The notes: generated by a model from the sequence alone, not told the origin. 64,000 nucleotides of DNA from Nostoc sp. NMS2 (GCF_017115105.1 NZ_JABXKH010000069.1:33179-97178); one strand, 5' to 3'. Positions 28,581 through 38,344 are shown, counted from the stretch's first letter. Numbers and translations: made by a program.

Positions 28581-29032
28581 TTAAAACATACCTTCCTACT
28601 CAAGCAACCCTTGAGCGTGAGTGGTACATAGTAGATGCCACCGATAAACGCCTCGGTCGCCTCGCCAGCGAAATCGCCCAGGTATTGAGAGGCAAAAAGA
28701 AACCCGAATATACACCCCACTTAGATACAGGTGACTTCGTAATCGTCATCAATGTTGAGAAAGTAGCAGTCACAGGCAAAAAGCGCACTCAAAAGCTTTA
28801 CCGCCGCCATTCTGGTCGTCCCGGTGGGATGAAAACGGAAACTTTCGCTAAACTGCAAGACCGCATACCAGAGCGGATTTTAGAACAAGCTGTTAAAGGT
28901 ATGCTACCTAAAAATAGCCTGGGTAAGCAGTTGTTTACCAAGCTGAAAGTTTACGCTGGGTCTACGCATCCACATGATGCTCAGAAACCCAAAGAACTAA
29001 AAGTTAGTACAATTCCTGGAGAAGAAAATTAA
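28571..29032 (+). CDS. rplM: 50S ribosomal protein L13
   Basis: 153 aa. L13 is an early 50S assembly protein. [40 protein letters not shown] and [10 protein letters not shown] are diagnostic. The ATG ([11 protein letters not shown]) lies in the last unit of a heptamer repeat, and no clear ribosome site precedes it other than AAAGGACAAATGAC. The stop overlaps the rpsI start by one base. Confidence 0.95.
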   Translation: MTTVKTYLPTQATLEREWYIVDATDKRLGRLASEIAQVLRGKKKPEYTPHLDTGDFVIVINVEKVAVTGKKRTQKLYRRHSGRPGGMKTETFAKLQDRIPERILEQAVKGMLPKNSLGKQLFTKLKVYAGSTHPHDAQKPKELKVSTIPGEEN

Positions 29033-29448
29033 TGGTAGTAGCAGATGCTAATAGCGGTCGCGCCGTATACTGGGGTACTGGCCGCCGTAAGAACGCAGTA
29101 GCACGGGTACGCTTGGTTCCAGGCACCGGTCAACTGACTGTGAACGGTAAAGATGGAAATTTGTATTTCCAATTTAACCCCAACTATTTGGGAGTCATCA
29201 AAGCACCCCTAGAAACTCTGGGATTAGAAAACGAATATGACATTTTGGTAAAAGCAGAAGGCGGTGGCTTGACCGGACAGGCTGATTCTGTTCGTTTGGG
29301 AGTTGCCCGTGCTTTGTGCCAACTAGACCCAGACAACCGCCCACCTTTGAAAACTGAAGGTTATTTGACTCGCGATCCCAGAGCAAAAGAGCGGAAGAAA
29401 TATGGTTTACATAAAGCTCGGAAAGCGCCTCAGTACTCTAAGCGTTAG
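29032..29448 (+). CDS. rpsI: 30S ribosomal protein S9
   Basis: 138 aa. The C-terminal tail of S9 ([11 protein letters not shown]) reaches the P-site t[22 protein letters not shown] and [17 protein letters not shown] are diagnostic. Coupled to rplM by a 1-base overlap, with GGAGAAGAAAATT upstream. Confidence 0.96.
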   Translation: MVVADANSGRAVYWGTGRRKNAVARVRLVPGTGQLTVNGKDGNLYFQFNPNYLGVIKAPLETLGLENEYDILVKAEGGGLTGQADSVRLGVARALCQLDPDNRPPLKTEGYLTRDPRAKERKKYGLHKARKAPQYSKR

Positions 29449-29690
29449 GGAATTTTGGATTTTGGATTTTGGATTTTGGATTTAAAATTACTCTGAATAG
29501 AGCCGAAAGAATATCTAATTTCTTAACGAACCGCCAAGGACGCCAAGAAGAGGCAGCGCGGTCTTGGGGGTTTCCCCCATGAGCGACTGCCGTCGCCAAG
29601 GAGGAAACAGAGGAAAAAATAGGTAATTTTATAGCCCGAAGAGAGTAATGGAAAGTCTAAAATCTAAAGTTCTACAAACACTGAAGAGCT
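29449..29690. repeat. Repeat-rich spacer rpsI-rpmE
   Basis: Starts with GAATTTTGGATTTTGGATTT tandem repeats. A dispersed Nostoc-type block follows at 29525-29610 (AACGAACCGCCAAGGACGCC and GAGGCAGCGCGGTCTTGG). A related AACGAACCGCCAAGAACGC lies near 51474. Confidence 0.6.
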
Positions 29691-29729
29691 AAAAGTTATA
29701 ATTGATATAGATTCATCACAAAAGGAACA
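29691..29729 (+). promoter_or_regulatory. Candidate -10 box and ribosome site for rpmE
   Basis: TATAAT at 29697-29702 lies 28 bases before the rpmE ATG, and AAAAGGAACA directly precedes the start. No good -35 is seen at the right distance, so the promoter call is tentative, though rpmE may be transcribed separately from the genes before it. Confidence 0.4.
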
Positions 29730-29972
29730 ATGGCTAAAGCTGATATTCACCCCAAGTGGTATCCAGATGCTAAAGTTTACTGCAACGGTCAAGTTGTTAT
29801 GACTATTGGCTCTACCAAGCCAGAATTGCACGTAGATGTTTGGTCTGGAAATCACCCATTTTACACCGGCACTCAGAAGATTATTGACACTGAGGGTCGA
29901 GTAGAGCGCTTCCTCCGTAAGTACGGCATGAGCAGCACTCAAACATCTGGCGACGAACAAGACAAAAAGTAG
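29730..29972 (+). CDS. rpmE: 50S ribosomal protein L31
   Basis: 80 aa. L31 bridges the 50S and 30S subunits. MAKADIHPKWYPDAKVYCNG and HPFYTGTQKIIDTEGRVERF are diagnostic. Only one Cys (in VYCNG) of the four zinc ligands is present, so this is the form that does not bind zinc. Confidence 0.95.
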   Translation: MAKADIHPKWYPDAKVYCNGQVVMTIGSTKPELHVDVWSGNHPFYTGTQKIIDTEGRVERFLRKYGMSSTQTSGDEQDKK

Positions 29973-30074
29973 CGAGTTGGCTCTGCTGTTAACGACGGCC
30001 CTGCATCAGCTGGGTCGATTTTCATTTATATGCTCGAGCCAATTTGTTATTTTTAAGGAGCGATCGCAATCGTC

Positions 30075-31172
30075 ATGGCTGAATCATACTTACTGGACAA
30101 ACTAAAATCCGTTGAACAAACCTTTAATGAGTTAACACGTCGTCTTGGCGACCCCGATACCGCTAGCAATCCTGATGAATATCAAGAAATTGCTAAGTCT
30201 CGTTCTTCTTTGGAAGAAGTAGTTAATACTTATGAAATTTGGAAAACAGCCCAAGAAGATTTGATCGGAGCGCGTCAGGTTTACAAAGAATCTGCAAGTG
30301 ACCCAGAGTTGCAAGAAATGGCAGCACTGGAAGTAAAAGAACTTGAAGAAAAAATAGAGCATTTAGAGTCTCGCTTGAAAGTCTTACTGCTACCACGCGA
30401 CCCCAATGATGAAAAGAATATCATGTTGGAAATTCGCGCAGGTACTGGTGGCGATGAAGCAAGTATTTGGGCTGGCGATTTGATGCAGATGTACACCCGC
30501 TATGCCCAGACTCAAGGTTGGAAAGTTTCTCTAGTGAGCGAATCTCGAGGAGAAATGGGTGGCTGGAAAGAGGTCATTCTAGAGATTAAAGGTAATGACG
30601 TTTATAGCCAGTTAAAGTTTGAAGCTGGAGTGCATCGGGTGCAGCGCGTACCGGCAACTGAATCTGGGGGACGGGTTCATACTTCCACAGCTACCGTGGC
30701 GATTATGCCAGAGGTGGATGATGTGGAAATTCATATTGACCCGAAAGATATTGAAATGACTACAGCCCGTTCTGGCGGTGCTGGTGGGCAAAACGTCAAC
30801 AAGGTGGAAACAGCCGCCGATTTGATGCACAAACCGACAGGAATACGCATTTTCTGTACAGAAGAACGCAGCCAGTTGCAAAACAAAGAACGGGCGATGC
30901 AAATTCTGCGGGCGAAGTTGTATGAGATGAAGTTACGCGAACAACAGGAAGCTGTAACTTCCATGCGGCGATCGCAAGTTGGTACTGGATCGCGATCGGA
31001 AAAAATTCGCACCTATAATTATAAAGATAACCGCGCTACCGATCATCGGTTAGGTCAGAATTATTCCCTTAACCCTGTTCTGGAAGGTGATTTAGAGACG
31101 CTGATCCAATCTTGTATATCTCTAGACCAACAGGAACGTCTAGCGGAGTTAGCGACTGCTGCCGCTAACTAA
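30075..31172 (+). CDS. prfA: Peptide chain release factor 1
   Basis: 365 aa. Recognises UAA and UAG and triggers peptide release. The catalytic GGQ is in [18 protein letters not shown], and the stop-codon-reading loop has the PAT tripeptide ([14 protein letters not shown]), which marks RF1 rather than RF2. Complete; the last gene of the ribosomal block. Confidence 0.96.
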   Translation: MAESYLLDKLKSVEQTFNELTRRLGDPDTASNPDEYQEIAKSRSSLEEVVNTYEIWKTAQEDLIGARQVYKESASDPELQEMAALEVKELEEKIEHLESRLKVLLLPRDPNDEKNIMLEIRAGTGGDEASIWAGDLMQMYTRYAQTQGWKVSLVSESRGEMGGWKEVILEIKGNDVYSQLKFEAGVHRVQRVPATESGGRVHTSTATVAIMPEVDDVEIHIDPKDIEMTTARSGGAGGQNVNKVETAADLMHKPTGIRIFCTEERSQLQNKERAMQILRAKLYEMKLREQQEAVTSMRRSQVGTGSRSEKIRTYNYKDNRATDHRLGQNYSLNPVLEGDLETLIQSCISLDQQERLAELATAAAN

Positions 31173-31194
31173 TTTTTACTGTTAAATATTCTGT

Positions 31195-31240
31195 AAAACC
31201 ACTTGTTGCTCTGTTGCTTTTAACACACACAGGTGGTTTT
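31195..31240 (+). terminator. Candidate terminator after prfA
   Basis: AAAACCAC (31195-31202) pairs with GTGGTTTT (31233-31240), followed by CTAAT. The 30-nt loop is long, so this is only a moderate candidate for the end of the cluster. Confidence 0.4.
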
Positions 31241-31277
31241 CTAATATCGCATGAAGTACATTTTCTATTTCACTGGT

Positions 31278-31628
31278 CTAATGGTAATAGGCAAATTCGT
31301 ACTTCATAAGGTAATTTAGCTTCGCCCATTCCTTCAGTGTTTGACAGGTATAAATTAATTTTTCTATTTCTTCTTGCCAACGTGCAAAAATCCGGTAGCT
31401 AAAAAAGCTGCTGCATATATTACCTTTTGCATCCCAGTAGGAAATACACACCTGATGCTTCAAAAGGTGGATTTTTTTGATTTGCTTAACATCGTAGCCT
31501 TTAACTTTTAAAGCTTCTTTGGTTTCTGCGTCAGAAATGTTCCACTGTTCTGGTTTAATTTTATTAGTGGCTATAAGGTTTTTACCTTTGCGGCGATATT
31601 GGTTAATTTTGCGTGGCTTGCGAAACAT
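31278..31628 (-). CDS. Hypothetical basic protein
   Basis: 116 aa. Not recognised. Strongly basic N-terminus (MFRKPRKINQYRRKGKNLIA) followed by WNISDAETKEALKVKGYDVK and a mixed aromatic C-terminal half (FSYRIFARWQEEIEKL). No signal peptide or membrane helix. It converges with prfA and is followed by decayed genes, so it belongs to an accessory patch. It reads like a real protein (no low complexity), but function is unknown. Confidence 0.6.
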   Translation of the reverse strand: MFRKPRKINQYRRKGKNLIATNKIKPEQWNISDAETKEALKVKGYDVKQIKKIHLLKHQVCISYWDAKGNICSSFFSYRIFARWQEEIEKLIYTCQTLKEWAKLNYLMKYEFAYYH

Positions 31629-31696
31629 GATGCACCTTCGATATTATTTCTTCGCAGCAAAGTCTAGCTACTAGCCCAAGTGCTGTAGCAAACTAA

Positions 31697-31915
31697 GAAC
31701 AGCGTCGCGCCATCAATAGACATTTGCGACAGAACCCCAGCTTAAAGTGTCGAATCGAAGAAGCCTTGTTAGATGGCTTTGAAGCGGGAGTGGATTTAGC
31801 GCTACGAGAAACTAACTTACCATTACGAACTTTTCCAGAGCATTGCCCTTATTTATTTGATGATGCGATCGCAGACAATTTTCTGTGCGATGCTCGTCAA
31901 GACTGGGAAGGATAA
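31697..31915 (+). pseudogene. DUF29 C-terminal relic
   Basis: After an in-frame TAA at 31694 the frame reads EQRRAINRHLRQNPSLK, then ALLDGFEAGVDLALRETNLP and FPEHCPYLFDDAIADNFL. This is the last third of a DUF29 protein (compare FPE-CPY-L-AI-D-NFL endings, and the intact DUF29 gene at 37822-38265 ending LPELCPYTLEQIFDKNWLP). The N-terminal two thirds are missing upstream. A TTG at 31724 could start a 63-residue peptide, but a functional product is unlikely. Confidence 0.7.
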
Positions 31916-32031
31916 TTACTACCATTTTTATGACGCTCATTTGTTATTTGGAGATACCTTAAGTAGAACAAGGTGAAAAAAATTATATACTTATAAGTTT
32001 TACTCCAAGTTAGTTAGATATAGTTACATCT

Positions 32032-32596
32032 ATGAAACAAGTAATAGAAAATGTAAAAAAAAACTATAGCGCAAAAAGAAATACTTTGGGCTTATCCAGT
32101 GGTTTTATACCCAAATAGGAATGTAGATACAGGCAATATCAAACATTACCGTGAGTTTTTCACAAGTGGGCGTGTCAGGCGGATTTATTTGGATGAATTA
32201 GGTGAAACTGCATCGCTTCCAATTGGCATTGCAACTGCTAAATTAGTAATTGCAGCCGACGATATGGCAATTGTCCAAGCAAGGGAGTTGATAGACAGAA
32301 CCAAGTCAGAGATAAATTCACCACTAAAACAGCAGCAATTATTACAATTTATAGAGACTATTTTGGCTTATAAGTTTCCCGCAATGAGTAGGGAGGAGAT
32401 GTTTGGATTAAGCGAGTTAAAGCAAACCAGATTTTATCAAGAAGCCTTTCAGGAAGGCATTGAACAAGGTGAGCTTAAAGGTAAACTAAAAGCAGTACCA
32501 GGAATGTTGGCAGCAGGGTTGACTGTAGAACAAGTAGCAAAAGCGTTAGATTTGAGTGTCCAAGAAGTCAGACAAGTAGTACAAAGTCAGCCTTGA
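32032..32596 (+). pseudogene. Truncated Rpn/PD-(D/E)XK nuclease-transposase family relic
   Basis: The frame from 32099 (VVLYPNRNVDTGNIKHYREF) through YLDELGE, the VQARELIDRTKSEI helix and the C-terminal EQGELKGKLKAVPGMLAAGL with LTVEQVAKALDLSVQEV is the C-terminal half of the Rpn-like (DUF2887-type) family. The N-terminal nuclease half is missing. An ATG at 32032 would give MKQVIENVKK and join this frame if one A of the nine-A run at 32055-32063 were skipped. So it is either a decayed gene or, less likely, expressed by slippage. Confidence 0.65.
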
Positions 32597-32752
32597 GATA
32601 GATGTGGTAAATTTTATCCGTGGCTCAAGCCAAATTTGGTTTGCGCCTCACCAGACTTTCTCACGACGAATTTATAGTTAATTTTTGTTAATATTAGAGG
32701 CGGTGTTAGTACTTCGTCCTCAACCACCCACTCCCTACCTGAGAGAAACTTA

Positions 32753-34438
32753 ATGCTGCGACTAGAACATATAAGTAAAATTTATCCCACAGGCGAAGTT
32801 CTCAAAGATATCAACTGGGAAGTTAAACCAGGCGATCGCATTGGCTTAGTCGGTGTCAACGGTGCTGGAAAATCTACCCAGCTAAAAATCATCTCTGGGG
32901 AAATTGAACCCACCGCCGGCGAAATCATCCGTCCTAATAGCTTACATATAGCCTACCTCAACCAAGAGTTTGAAGTAGACCCCACCCGCACCGTTAGAGA
33001 AGAATTTTGGACTGTCTTTAAAGAAGCCAACGAAGTCCAGTTATCTCTGGCGCACATACCACAAGAGATGGAAACGGCTAACCCAGATGAACTGGATCGA
33101 CTGATCGACAAGTTGGATCGCTTCCAGCGCAAATTTGAAGCCTTGGATGGCTACAACTTAGATGCACGCATCGGGAAAATTTTACCAGAGATGGGGTTTG
33201 GGCTAGAAGATGGCGATCGCCTTGTCAGCGCTTTCAGTGGTGGTTGGCAAATGCGGATGAGTTTGGGTAAAATCCTGCTGCAAAAACCCGACTTGTTGCT
33301 GCTGGATGAACCGACTAACCACCTGGATTTAGAAACCATTGAATGGCTGGAAAATTACCTCCGAGGGCTAGTTACGCCGATGGTAATAGTCTCCCATGAC
33401 CGGGAGTTCCTTGACCGCCTATGCACCCAAATTGTGGAAACTGAACGTGGCGTTTCCAGTACCTACCTTGGTAACTACTCGGCATATTTGGAACAAAAAG
33501 CCGAAAGTCAATCAGCACAACTTAGCGCCTACGAACGCCAACAGAAAGAATTAGAAAAACAGCAAACCTTTGTTGATAGATTTCGCGCCAGTGCTACCCG
33601 CAGTACCCAGGCGAAAAGCCGGGAAAAGCAACTCGACAAGATTGAACGCATTGAAGCACCCATTGCTGGGGTAAGAACTCTCCACTTCCGTTTTCCCCCT
33701 GCACCCCGCAGTGGACGCGAAGTAGTGGATATTAAAGATTTAACTCATCTTTATGGTGATAAAATCCTGTTTTTGGCAGCAAATCTCCTAATTGAAAGAG
33801 GCGATCGCATTGCTTTTCTTGGCCCCAATGGTGCTGGGAAATCTACCCTTCTGCGCGTAATTATGGGTATGGAACCACCCACAGAAGGTAGCGTTCAATT
33901 AGGGGATCATAATGTTATTCCCGGTTACTTTGAGCAAAATCAAGCTGAAGCCTTGGATTTGAAGAAAACTGTCATGGAAACTATCCATGATGAAGTTCCA
34001 GATTGGGATAATCAAGAAGTTCGCACGCTTTTGGGACGCTTCTTATTCACTGGTGATACTGTATTTAAAGCAGTTGGGGCATTAAGTGGAGGAGAAAAAG
34101 CTCGTTTGGCGTTGGCAAAAATGCTCTTGCGTCCCGCGAACTTACTAATTTTAGATGAGCCGACAAACCACCTAGATATTCCAGCTAAAGAAATGCTGGA
34201 AGAAGCGCTTAAAAACTATGATGGTACGGCAATCGTAGTCTCTCACGATCGCTACTTTATTTCTCAGGTAGCAAACAAAATCGTCGAAATTCGTGATGGT
34301 GAATTCCGCGTTTACTTAGGAGATTATCATTACTATCTCCAGAAAATTGCCGAAGAGAAAGAACAAGCAAAATTAGCTGCGATAGAAGCCGAAAAAGCCG
34401 CTAAAAAAGCTGCAAAAGCTTCCACTAAAAGGAAATAA
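32753..34438 (+). CDS. ABC-F family ATPase
   Basis: 561 aa with two ABC ATPase domains and no membrane helices, hence ABC-F, a family acting on the ribosome (translation regulation or antibiotic protection) rather than in transport. The first domain has GVNGAGKST, SAFSGGWQMRMSLGK and LLLDEPTNHLDLET; the second has GPNGAGKST, ALSGGEKARLALAK and LILDEPTNHLDIPA. The charged linker between them (about 245-305, ending EKQLDKIERIEA) is the P-site-tRNA-interaction motif region. The C-terminal tail is Ala/Lys-rich. Uup/EttA-like subgroup uncertain. Monocistronic. Confidence 0.92.
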   Translation: MLRLEHISKIYPTGEVLKDINWEVKPGDRIGLVGVNGAGKSTQLKIISGEIEPTAGEIIRPNSLHIAYLNQEFEVDPTRTVREEFWTVFKEANEVQLSLAHIPQEMETANPDELDRLIDKLDRFQRKFEALDGYNLDARIGKILPEMGFGLEDGDRLVSAFSGGWQMRMSLGKILLQKPDLLLLDEPTNHLDLETIEWLENYLRGLVTPMVIVSHDREFLDRLCTQIVETERGVSSTYLGNYSAYLEQKAESQSAQLSAYERQQKELEKQQTFVDRFRASATRSTQAKSREKQLDKIERIEAPIAGVRTLHFRFPPAPRSGREVVDIKDLTHLYGDKILFLAANLLIERGDRIAFLGPNGAGKSTLLRVIMGMEPPTEGSVQLGDHNVIPGYFEQNQAEALDLKKTVMETIHDEVPDWDNQEVRTLLGRFLFTGDTVFKAVGALSGGEKARLALAKMLLRPANLLILDEPTNHLDIPAKEMLEEALKNYDGTAIVVSHDRYFISQVANKIVEIRDGEFRVYLGDYHYYLQKIAEEKEQAKLAAIEAEKAAKKAAKASTKRK

Positions 34439-34452
34439 CAGATTGAATACGG

Positions 34453-34506
34453 ACTTAGTAGTAGTCCGAAAACGCTACTACTAAGTAATCACCCTTTATT
34501 AGGGTT
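34453..34506 (+). terminator. Tandem hairpins after the ABC-F gene
   Basis: A perfect 12-bp stem (34453-34464 with 34475-34486, loop of 10) is followed by ACCCTTTATTAGGGT (34491-34506). No T tract follows, so termination is inferred from stem strength and position only. Confidence 0.55.
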
Positions 34507-34660
34507 CCAAAACATCACAGAAAAATTACTAATAATCTAAAAAATCTTTCAAAAAACTGCAAGTCCTTAATAAAAGAAGTTCATAAGCAAAAATTCACTT
34601 GCGGCGTGGATTAGCAGTGGTATCATTCGGATATTACAAAAAGTAAAGGGCAATTTTACT

Positions 34661-36259
34661 ATGACCAAAGCACCTGTTGCTCCGGTGGTGCTAGTCATTT
34701 TAGACGGATGGGGCTACTGCGACCAAACGCGAGGAAACGCCATTATTGCTGCTAAAACTCCAATCGTGGACAGTTTATGGGCAGCTTACCCTCATACCCT
34801 CATCCACACATCAGGAAAAGCCGTAGGGTTGCCAGAAGGTCAAATGGGCAACTCGGAAGTTGGTCATTTGAACATTGGTGCTGGGCGAGTGGTACCGCAA
34901 GAACTTGTACGCATCTCCGATGCGGTTGAAGACGGTTCTATTGCCTTAAACCCAGCACTTGTCAAAATTTGCCAGGAAGTTCGTTCTCGGAATAGCAAGC
35001 TGCATCTAGTAGGACTTTGTTCTGAGGGAGGGGTACATTCGCATATTACCCATCTATTCGGACTACTTGACTTAGCCAAAGACCAGCGAATTCCAGAAGT
35101 TTGTATTCACGCCATCACCGATGGTCGTGACACCGCCCCAACTGACGGTGTAAGAGCAATCACACTGCTGCAAGATTATATAGAGCGTACAGGAATTGGG
35201 CGCATAGTCACTCTTAGCGGTCGCTACTACGCTATGGATCGCGATCATCGCTGGGATCGGGTCAAACGCGCCTACGACGTGATGACTCAAGATGGTGTGA
35301 GTGATAATCGCACGGCTTTAGAAATCTTGCAAGCATCTTACGCTGAAGGGGTAAAAGATGAATTTGTCAACCCAATCCGAATTGCACCAGGCGCAATAAA
35401 ACCAGGGGATGGGGTGATATTTTTCAACTTCCGCCCCGATCGCGCCAGACAATTAACTCAAGCTTTAGTCAGTCCCAAATTTGACGGTTTTGAAAGACAG
35501 CAAATCACACCCCTGTCTTTTGTCACCTTTACACAGTATGATTCAGACTTACCGGTGGCTGTAGCCTTTGAGCCTCAGAATCTCAGTAACATTCTGGGAG
35601 AAGTCATAGCCAATCACAGTCTGAATCAGTTCCGCACCGCCGAAACCGAAAAATACGCCCATGTCACCTATTTCTTTAATGGGGGTCTGGAGGAACCTTT
35701 TGCTGGAGAAGATCGAGAACTAGTAAGCAGCCCGATGGTAGCGACTTACGATCACGCCCCAGCTATGTCAGCAGTAGCAGTTACAGATGTGGCGATCGCT
35801 GCGATTCAAAAGGGTATATATTCTCTAGTTGTGATTAACTATGCTAACCCAGATATGGTAGGGCATACTGGTCAAATCGACGCTACCATTACAGCAGTTG
35901 AAACAGTTGATCGCTGTTTGGGACGCTTATTAGAGAGCGTTATCAAAGCCGGTGGTACAACAATTATTACTGCCGATCATGGCAACGCTGAGTATATGCT
36001 AGATGAAGGGGGTAATCCCTGGACAGCCCACACAACTAACCCAGTCCCCTTTATCTTGGTAGAAGGCGAGAAAATCAAAATCCCTGGATATGGTACAAAT
36101 GTCGAACTGCGAACCGATGGCAAACTATCCGACATCGCCCCCACAATTCTAGAGATTTTACAGCTGCCTCAACCACCAGAAATGACCGGGCGATCGCTGC
36201 TGAAAACAGCAGATTATGAACTGCAACGCACTCGCACCCCCGTGCAAGTAGGACTGTAA
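34661..36259 (+). CDS. gpmI: Phosphoglycerate mutase, 2,3-bisphosphoglycerate-independent
   Basis: 532 aa, full length. Interconverts 3- and 2-phosphoglycerate using two Mn2+ ions. Catalytic Ser65 lies in GQMGNSEVGHLNIGAGR; metal-binding segments include VVLVILDGWG (D15) and TADHGNAEYML, with the DGRDTAP and FRPDRARQL motifs between. It lies directly upstream of secG, an arrangement often seen in cyanobacteria. Confidence 0.96.
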   Translation: MTKAPVAPVVLVILDGWGYCDQTRGNAIIAAKTPIVDSLWAAYPHTLIHTSGKAVGLPEGQMGNSEVGHLNIGAGRVVPQELVRISDAVEDGSIALNPALVKICQEVRSRNSKLHLVGLCSEGGVHSHITHLFGLLDLAKDQRIPEVCIHAITDGRDTAPTDGVRAITLLQDYIERTGIGRIVTLSGRYYAMDRDHRWDRVKRAYDVMTQDGVSDNRTALEILQASYAEGVKDEFVNPIRIAPGAIKPGDGVIFFNFRPDRARQLTQALVSPKFDGFERQQITPLSFVTFTQYDSDLPVAVAFEPQNLSNILGEVIANHSLNQFRTAETEKYAHVTYFFNGGLEEPFAGEDRELVSSPMVATYDHAPAMSAVAVTDVAIAAIQKGIYSLVVINYANPDMVGHTGQIDATITAVETVDRCLGRLLESVIKAGGTTIITADHGNAEYMLDEGGNPWTAHTTNPVPFILVEGEKIKIPGYGTNVELRTDGKLSDIAPTILEILQLPQPPEMTGRSLLKTADYELQRTRTPVQVGL

Positions 36260-36273
36260 AAGAGTTCTGAGTA

Positions 36274-36330
36274 CAGACGTGATTAATCGCGTCTCTACAA
36301 GAGTTAGGAGTTTTTAATAGACTCCTAACT
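36274..36330 (+). terminator. Two hairpins between gpmI and secG
   Basis: A member of the GACGYGATTAATCGCGTC palindrome family (36276-36296) is followed by a perfect 10-bp stem (AGTTAGGAGT 36302-36311 with 36321-36330). Either could reduce read-through into secG; no T tract follows immediately. Confidence 0.5.
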
Positions 36331-36375
36331 TCTGAATTCTGTTTTTTGAAACTTTTTATAAATGAGATTCCTACC

Positions 36376-36609
36376 ATGACAGCTACTAATATCGTGCAAG
36401 GCATTTGGGCGTTTTCCGCCACTGGTTTGATTATCTTAGTTTTACTACATAGCCCCAAAGGTGATGGGATTGGAGCCATTGGTGGACAAGCCCAGCTATT
36501 TAGCAGCACCAAAAGTGCAGAAAACACCTTAAACCGAATTACTTGGGCATTAACAGTAATTTTTCTCGGTTTAACAGTAGTTTTAAGTGCCGGTTGGCTG
36601 CCTAAATAA
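36376..36609 (+). CDS. secG: Protein translocase subunit SecG
   Basis: 77 aa from the ATG at 36376 (MTATNIVQGIWAFSATGLII). The frame opens at 36346, but the extra ten residues are not family-like. Two membrane helices flank the conserved LLHSPKGDGIGAIGGQAQLF. SecG helps the SecYE channel in protein export. Confidence 0.93.
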   Translation: MTATNIVQGIWAFSATGLIILVLLHSPKGDGIGAIGGQAQLFSSTKSAENTLNRITWALTVIFLGLTVVLSAGWLPK

Positions 36610-36619
36610 GGATAGGTAA

Positions 36620-37438
36620 ATGGGGAAAAGAACCCAACACCCAATACTTAATACCCTAATAAATTTAATTTCACAACGGTTAATTACAGCTCTTGCCTTA
36701 TTTCTTGGCACAGGGCTGTTAATCGTTTTTACTAATCTCCAGTCGAGTCGGGGGTTGACAATAATACAAAAATATGCATATTCAGACTTAATAATCTCTC
36801 TTCCCATCTCCTCATCCTCCCCAAAACCCCATCCCTTACCGCCCACACTTGCACAGTGGCAAGATAACACTAACAGTGGTGACTACTTTTCCCAAGTCAC
36901 AATAACCCAAGTTGGTTATTTAGTCTGGTCACAATTTCCCATTCGAGTTTACGTGGAACCACCAAGAGCCGTTAATGAAAAACAAGCTCAAGTATGGGTT
37001 AACGGTGTCTTGCAGGGTGTAAAAGAATGGAGTAATTATTTACCCATAACAGTAGTCGAACAGCCAGAAAGTGCCGATATTACAATTGTGCGAAAAGCGC
37101 CACCTCTACAAATTTCGCCTGATAGTAATATACCTCGTGCGCGATCGGCACAAACTACTTACGAGTTATACACTACCAACAAAGTTTTATCCCACCGCTT
37201 CACCATCTTGTTAAGCCCCAGTCAAACAGGTGAATATCTCATTGCAGCTACCCGCCACGAATTTGGCCATGCACTGGGAATTTGGGGTCATAGTCCGCTA
37301 CAAACTGATGCTTTATACTTTTCCCAAGTTCGTAACCCGTCGTCTATTTCTCCCAGAGATGTAAATACTCTAAAGCGAGTTTATGAACAACCAACCAGTT
37401 TAGGATGGTCTTTAATGGATAATTCAAAAATAAATTGA
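36620..37438 (+). CDS. Matrixin-like zinc metalloprotease
   Basis: 272 aa. An N-terminal hydrophobic segment (about 20-38, LITALALFLGTGLLIVFTNL) anchors or exports it. A mature region with a zinc-dependent peptidase motif follows: HEFGHALGIWGH at 213-224 has the HExGHxxGxxH pattern of metzincins/matrixins. The product should be periplasmic or extracellular. It starts 11 bases after secG. A broken copy of its central part lies at 38345-38445, so the gene was once duplicated locally. Confidence 0.83.
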   Translation: MGKRTQHPILNTLINLISQRLITALALFLGTGLLIVFTNLQSSRGLTIIQKYAYSDLIISLPISSSSPKPHPLPPTLAQWQDNTNSGDYFSQVTITQVGYLVWSQFPIRVYVEPPRAVNEKQAQVWVNGVLQGVKEWSNYLPITVVEQPESADITIVRKAPPLQISPDSNIPRARSAQTTYELYTTNKVLSHRFTILLSPSQTGEYLIAATRHEFGHALGIWGHSPLQTDALYFSQVRNPSSISPRDVNTLKRVYEQPTSLGWSLMDNSKIN

Positions 37439-37514
37439 TCGAAAGGTAGACTATAACTTTGCCACTACGGTAAAAATGCTACTAATAGCAAAATAATGAC
37501 AAATCCGTACTCCC

Positions 37515-37751
37515 ATGACTAACTTAAATGTACAGCTACCCAAATCTTTATATAAACAAATTGAAGCTTTAGCAGCAAGAGAAAATATTTCTATTGAACA
37601 ACTTGCAACTATTGCCTTATCTGCACAAGTTTCTGCATGGATGACTAAAGACTATTTGGAAGAAAAAGCCAAAAGTGGTAGTTGGGCAAAATTTCAGCAA
37701 GTTTTGAATAAAGTGCCTAACGTAGAATCAGAAGAATATGATAAATTTTAG
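37515..37751 (+). CDS. Small ribbon-helix-helix-type protein
   Basis: 78 aa. The N-terminal 45 residues (MTNLNVQLPKSLYKQIEALA then SIEQLATIALSAQVSAW) fit a ribbon-helix-helix DNA-binding fold of the kind used by antitoxins. The C-terminal part (KSGSWAKFQQVLNKVPNVES) would be the partner-binding tail. No toxin gene follows; the next gene is DUF29 on the other strand. So it is a solitary antitoxin-like regulator or a relic of a pair. No ribosome site is obvious. Confidence 0.6.
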   Translation: MTNLNVQLPKSLYKQIEALAARENISIEQLATIALSAQVSAWMTKDYLEEKAKSGSWAKFQQVLNKVPNVESEEYDKF

Positions 37752-37821
37752 CGACTTAATTTTATGGTGTTGCTGAGTTAAAACATGAATATGTCTCGTG
37801 CAAAAAACCAAAAATTTAAGA

Positions 37822-38265
37822 TTAAGGCAACCAATTTTTATCAAAAATTTGCTCTAAAGTATAAGGACATAATTCAGGTAAATTGGTTAGCTTTGTTTTA
37901 GCCTTAACATAATCTAAGGCATTAGCATAAATTATGCTGAAATTATCCTCTAAATGGTTGCGTAAATTCGCACTTAAATCTTCATTAATTTGATTACGAA
38001 AACTAATAATTTCGGCAGCCCAATTATTAGCATTTCTTGGATTTTCTAAATCCCAATATTGATAAAGCAATAAATGTCTAATAATCTGTTCCAACAAACT
38101 TCTGACTCGCCTTTTTTCGTTTTTCGCCAAATCTTCCAGTTCTTCTATTAAGTTTTCATAGTCAACTTCTGCTAATTGCCTAGCTTTGAGACATTTAATA
38201 GTCTCCTCTAACCATTGCAGGTAATTGGATTCATATAATGTTTTTAGGTCAATAATTGCAGTCAT
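37822..38265 (-). CDS. DUF29 family protein
   Basis: 147 aa, complete for the family: LYESNYLQWLEETIKCLKAR, then DYENLIEELEDLAKNEKRRV, LLEQIIRHLLLYQYW and the LPELCPYTLEQIFDKNWLP end. DUF29 genes are abundant, mobile-like accessory genes in cyanobacteria with unknown function; some authors relate them to toxin/antitoxin or transposon cargo, which I cannot verify. It lies between the intact matrixin gene and its relic, which suggests insertion with rearrangement. Confidence 0.85.
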   Translation of the reverse strand: MTAIIDLKTLYESNYLQWLEETIKCLKARQLAEVDYENLIEELEDLAKNEKRRVRSLLEQIIRHLLLYQYWDLENPRNANNWAAEIISFRNQINEDLSANLRNHLEDNFSIIYANALDYVKAKTKLTNLPELCPYTLEQIFDKNWLP

Positions 38266-38344
38266 TTGTTGATTTTGTAACTTGAATTTTTGTTAGATTA
38301 TATTTGATTTTAACGAATATATTAATTTTTTTCATTGGCATTTG

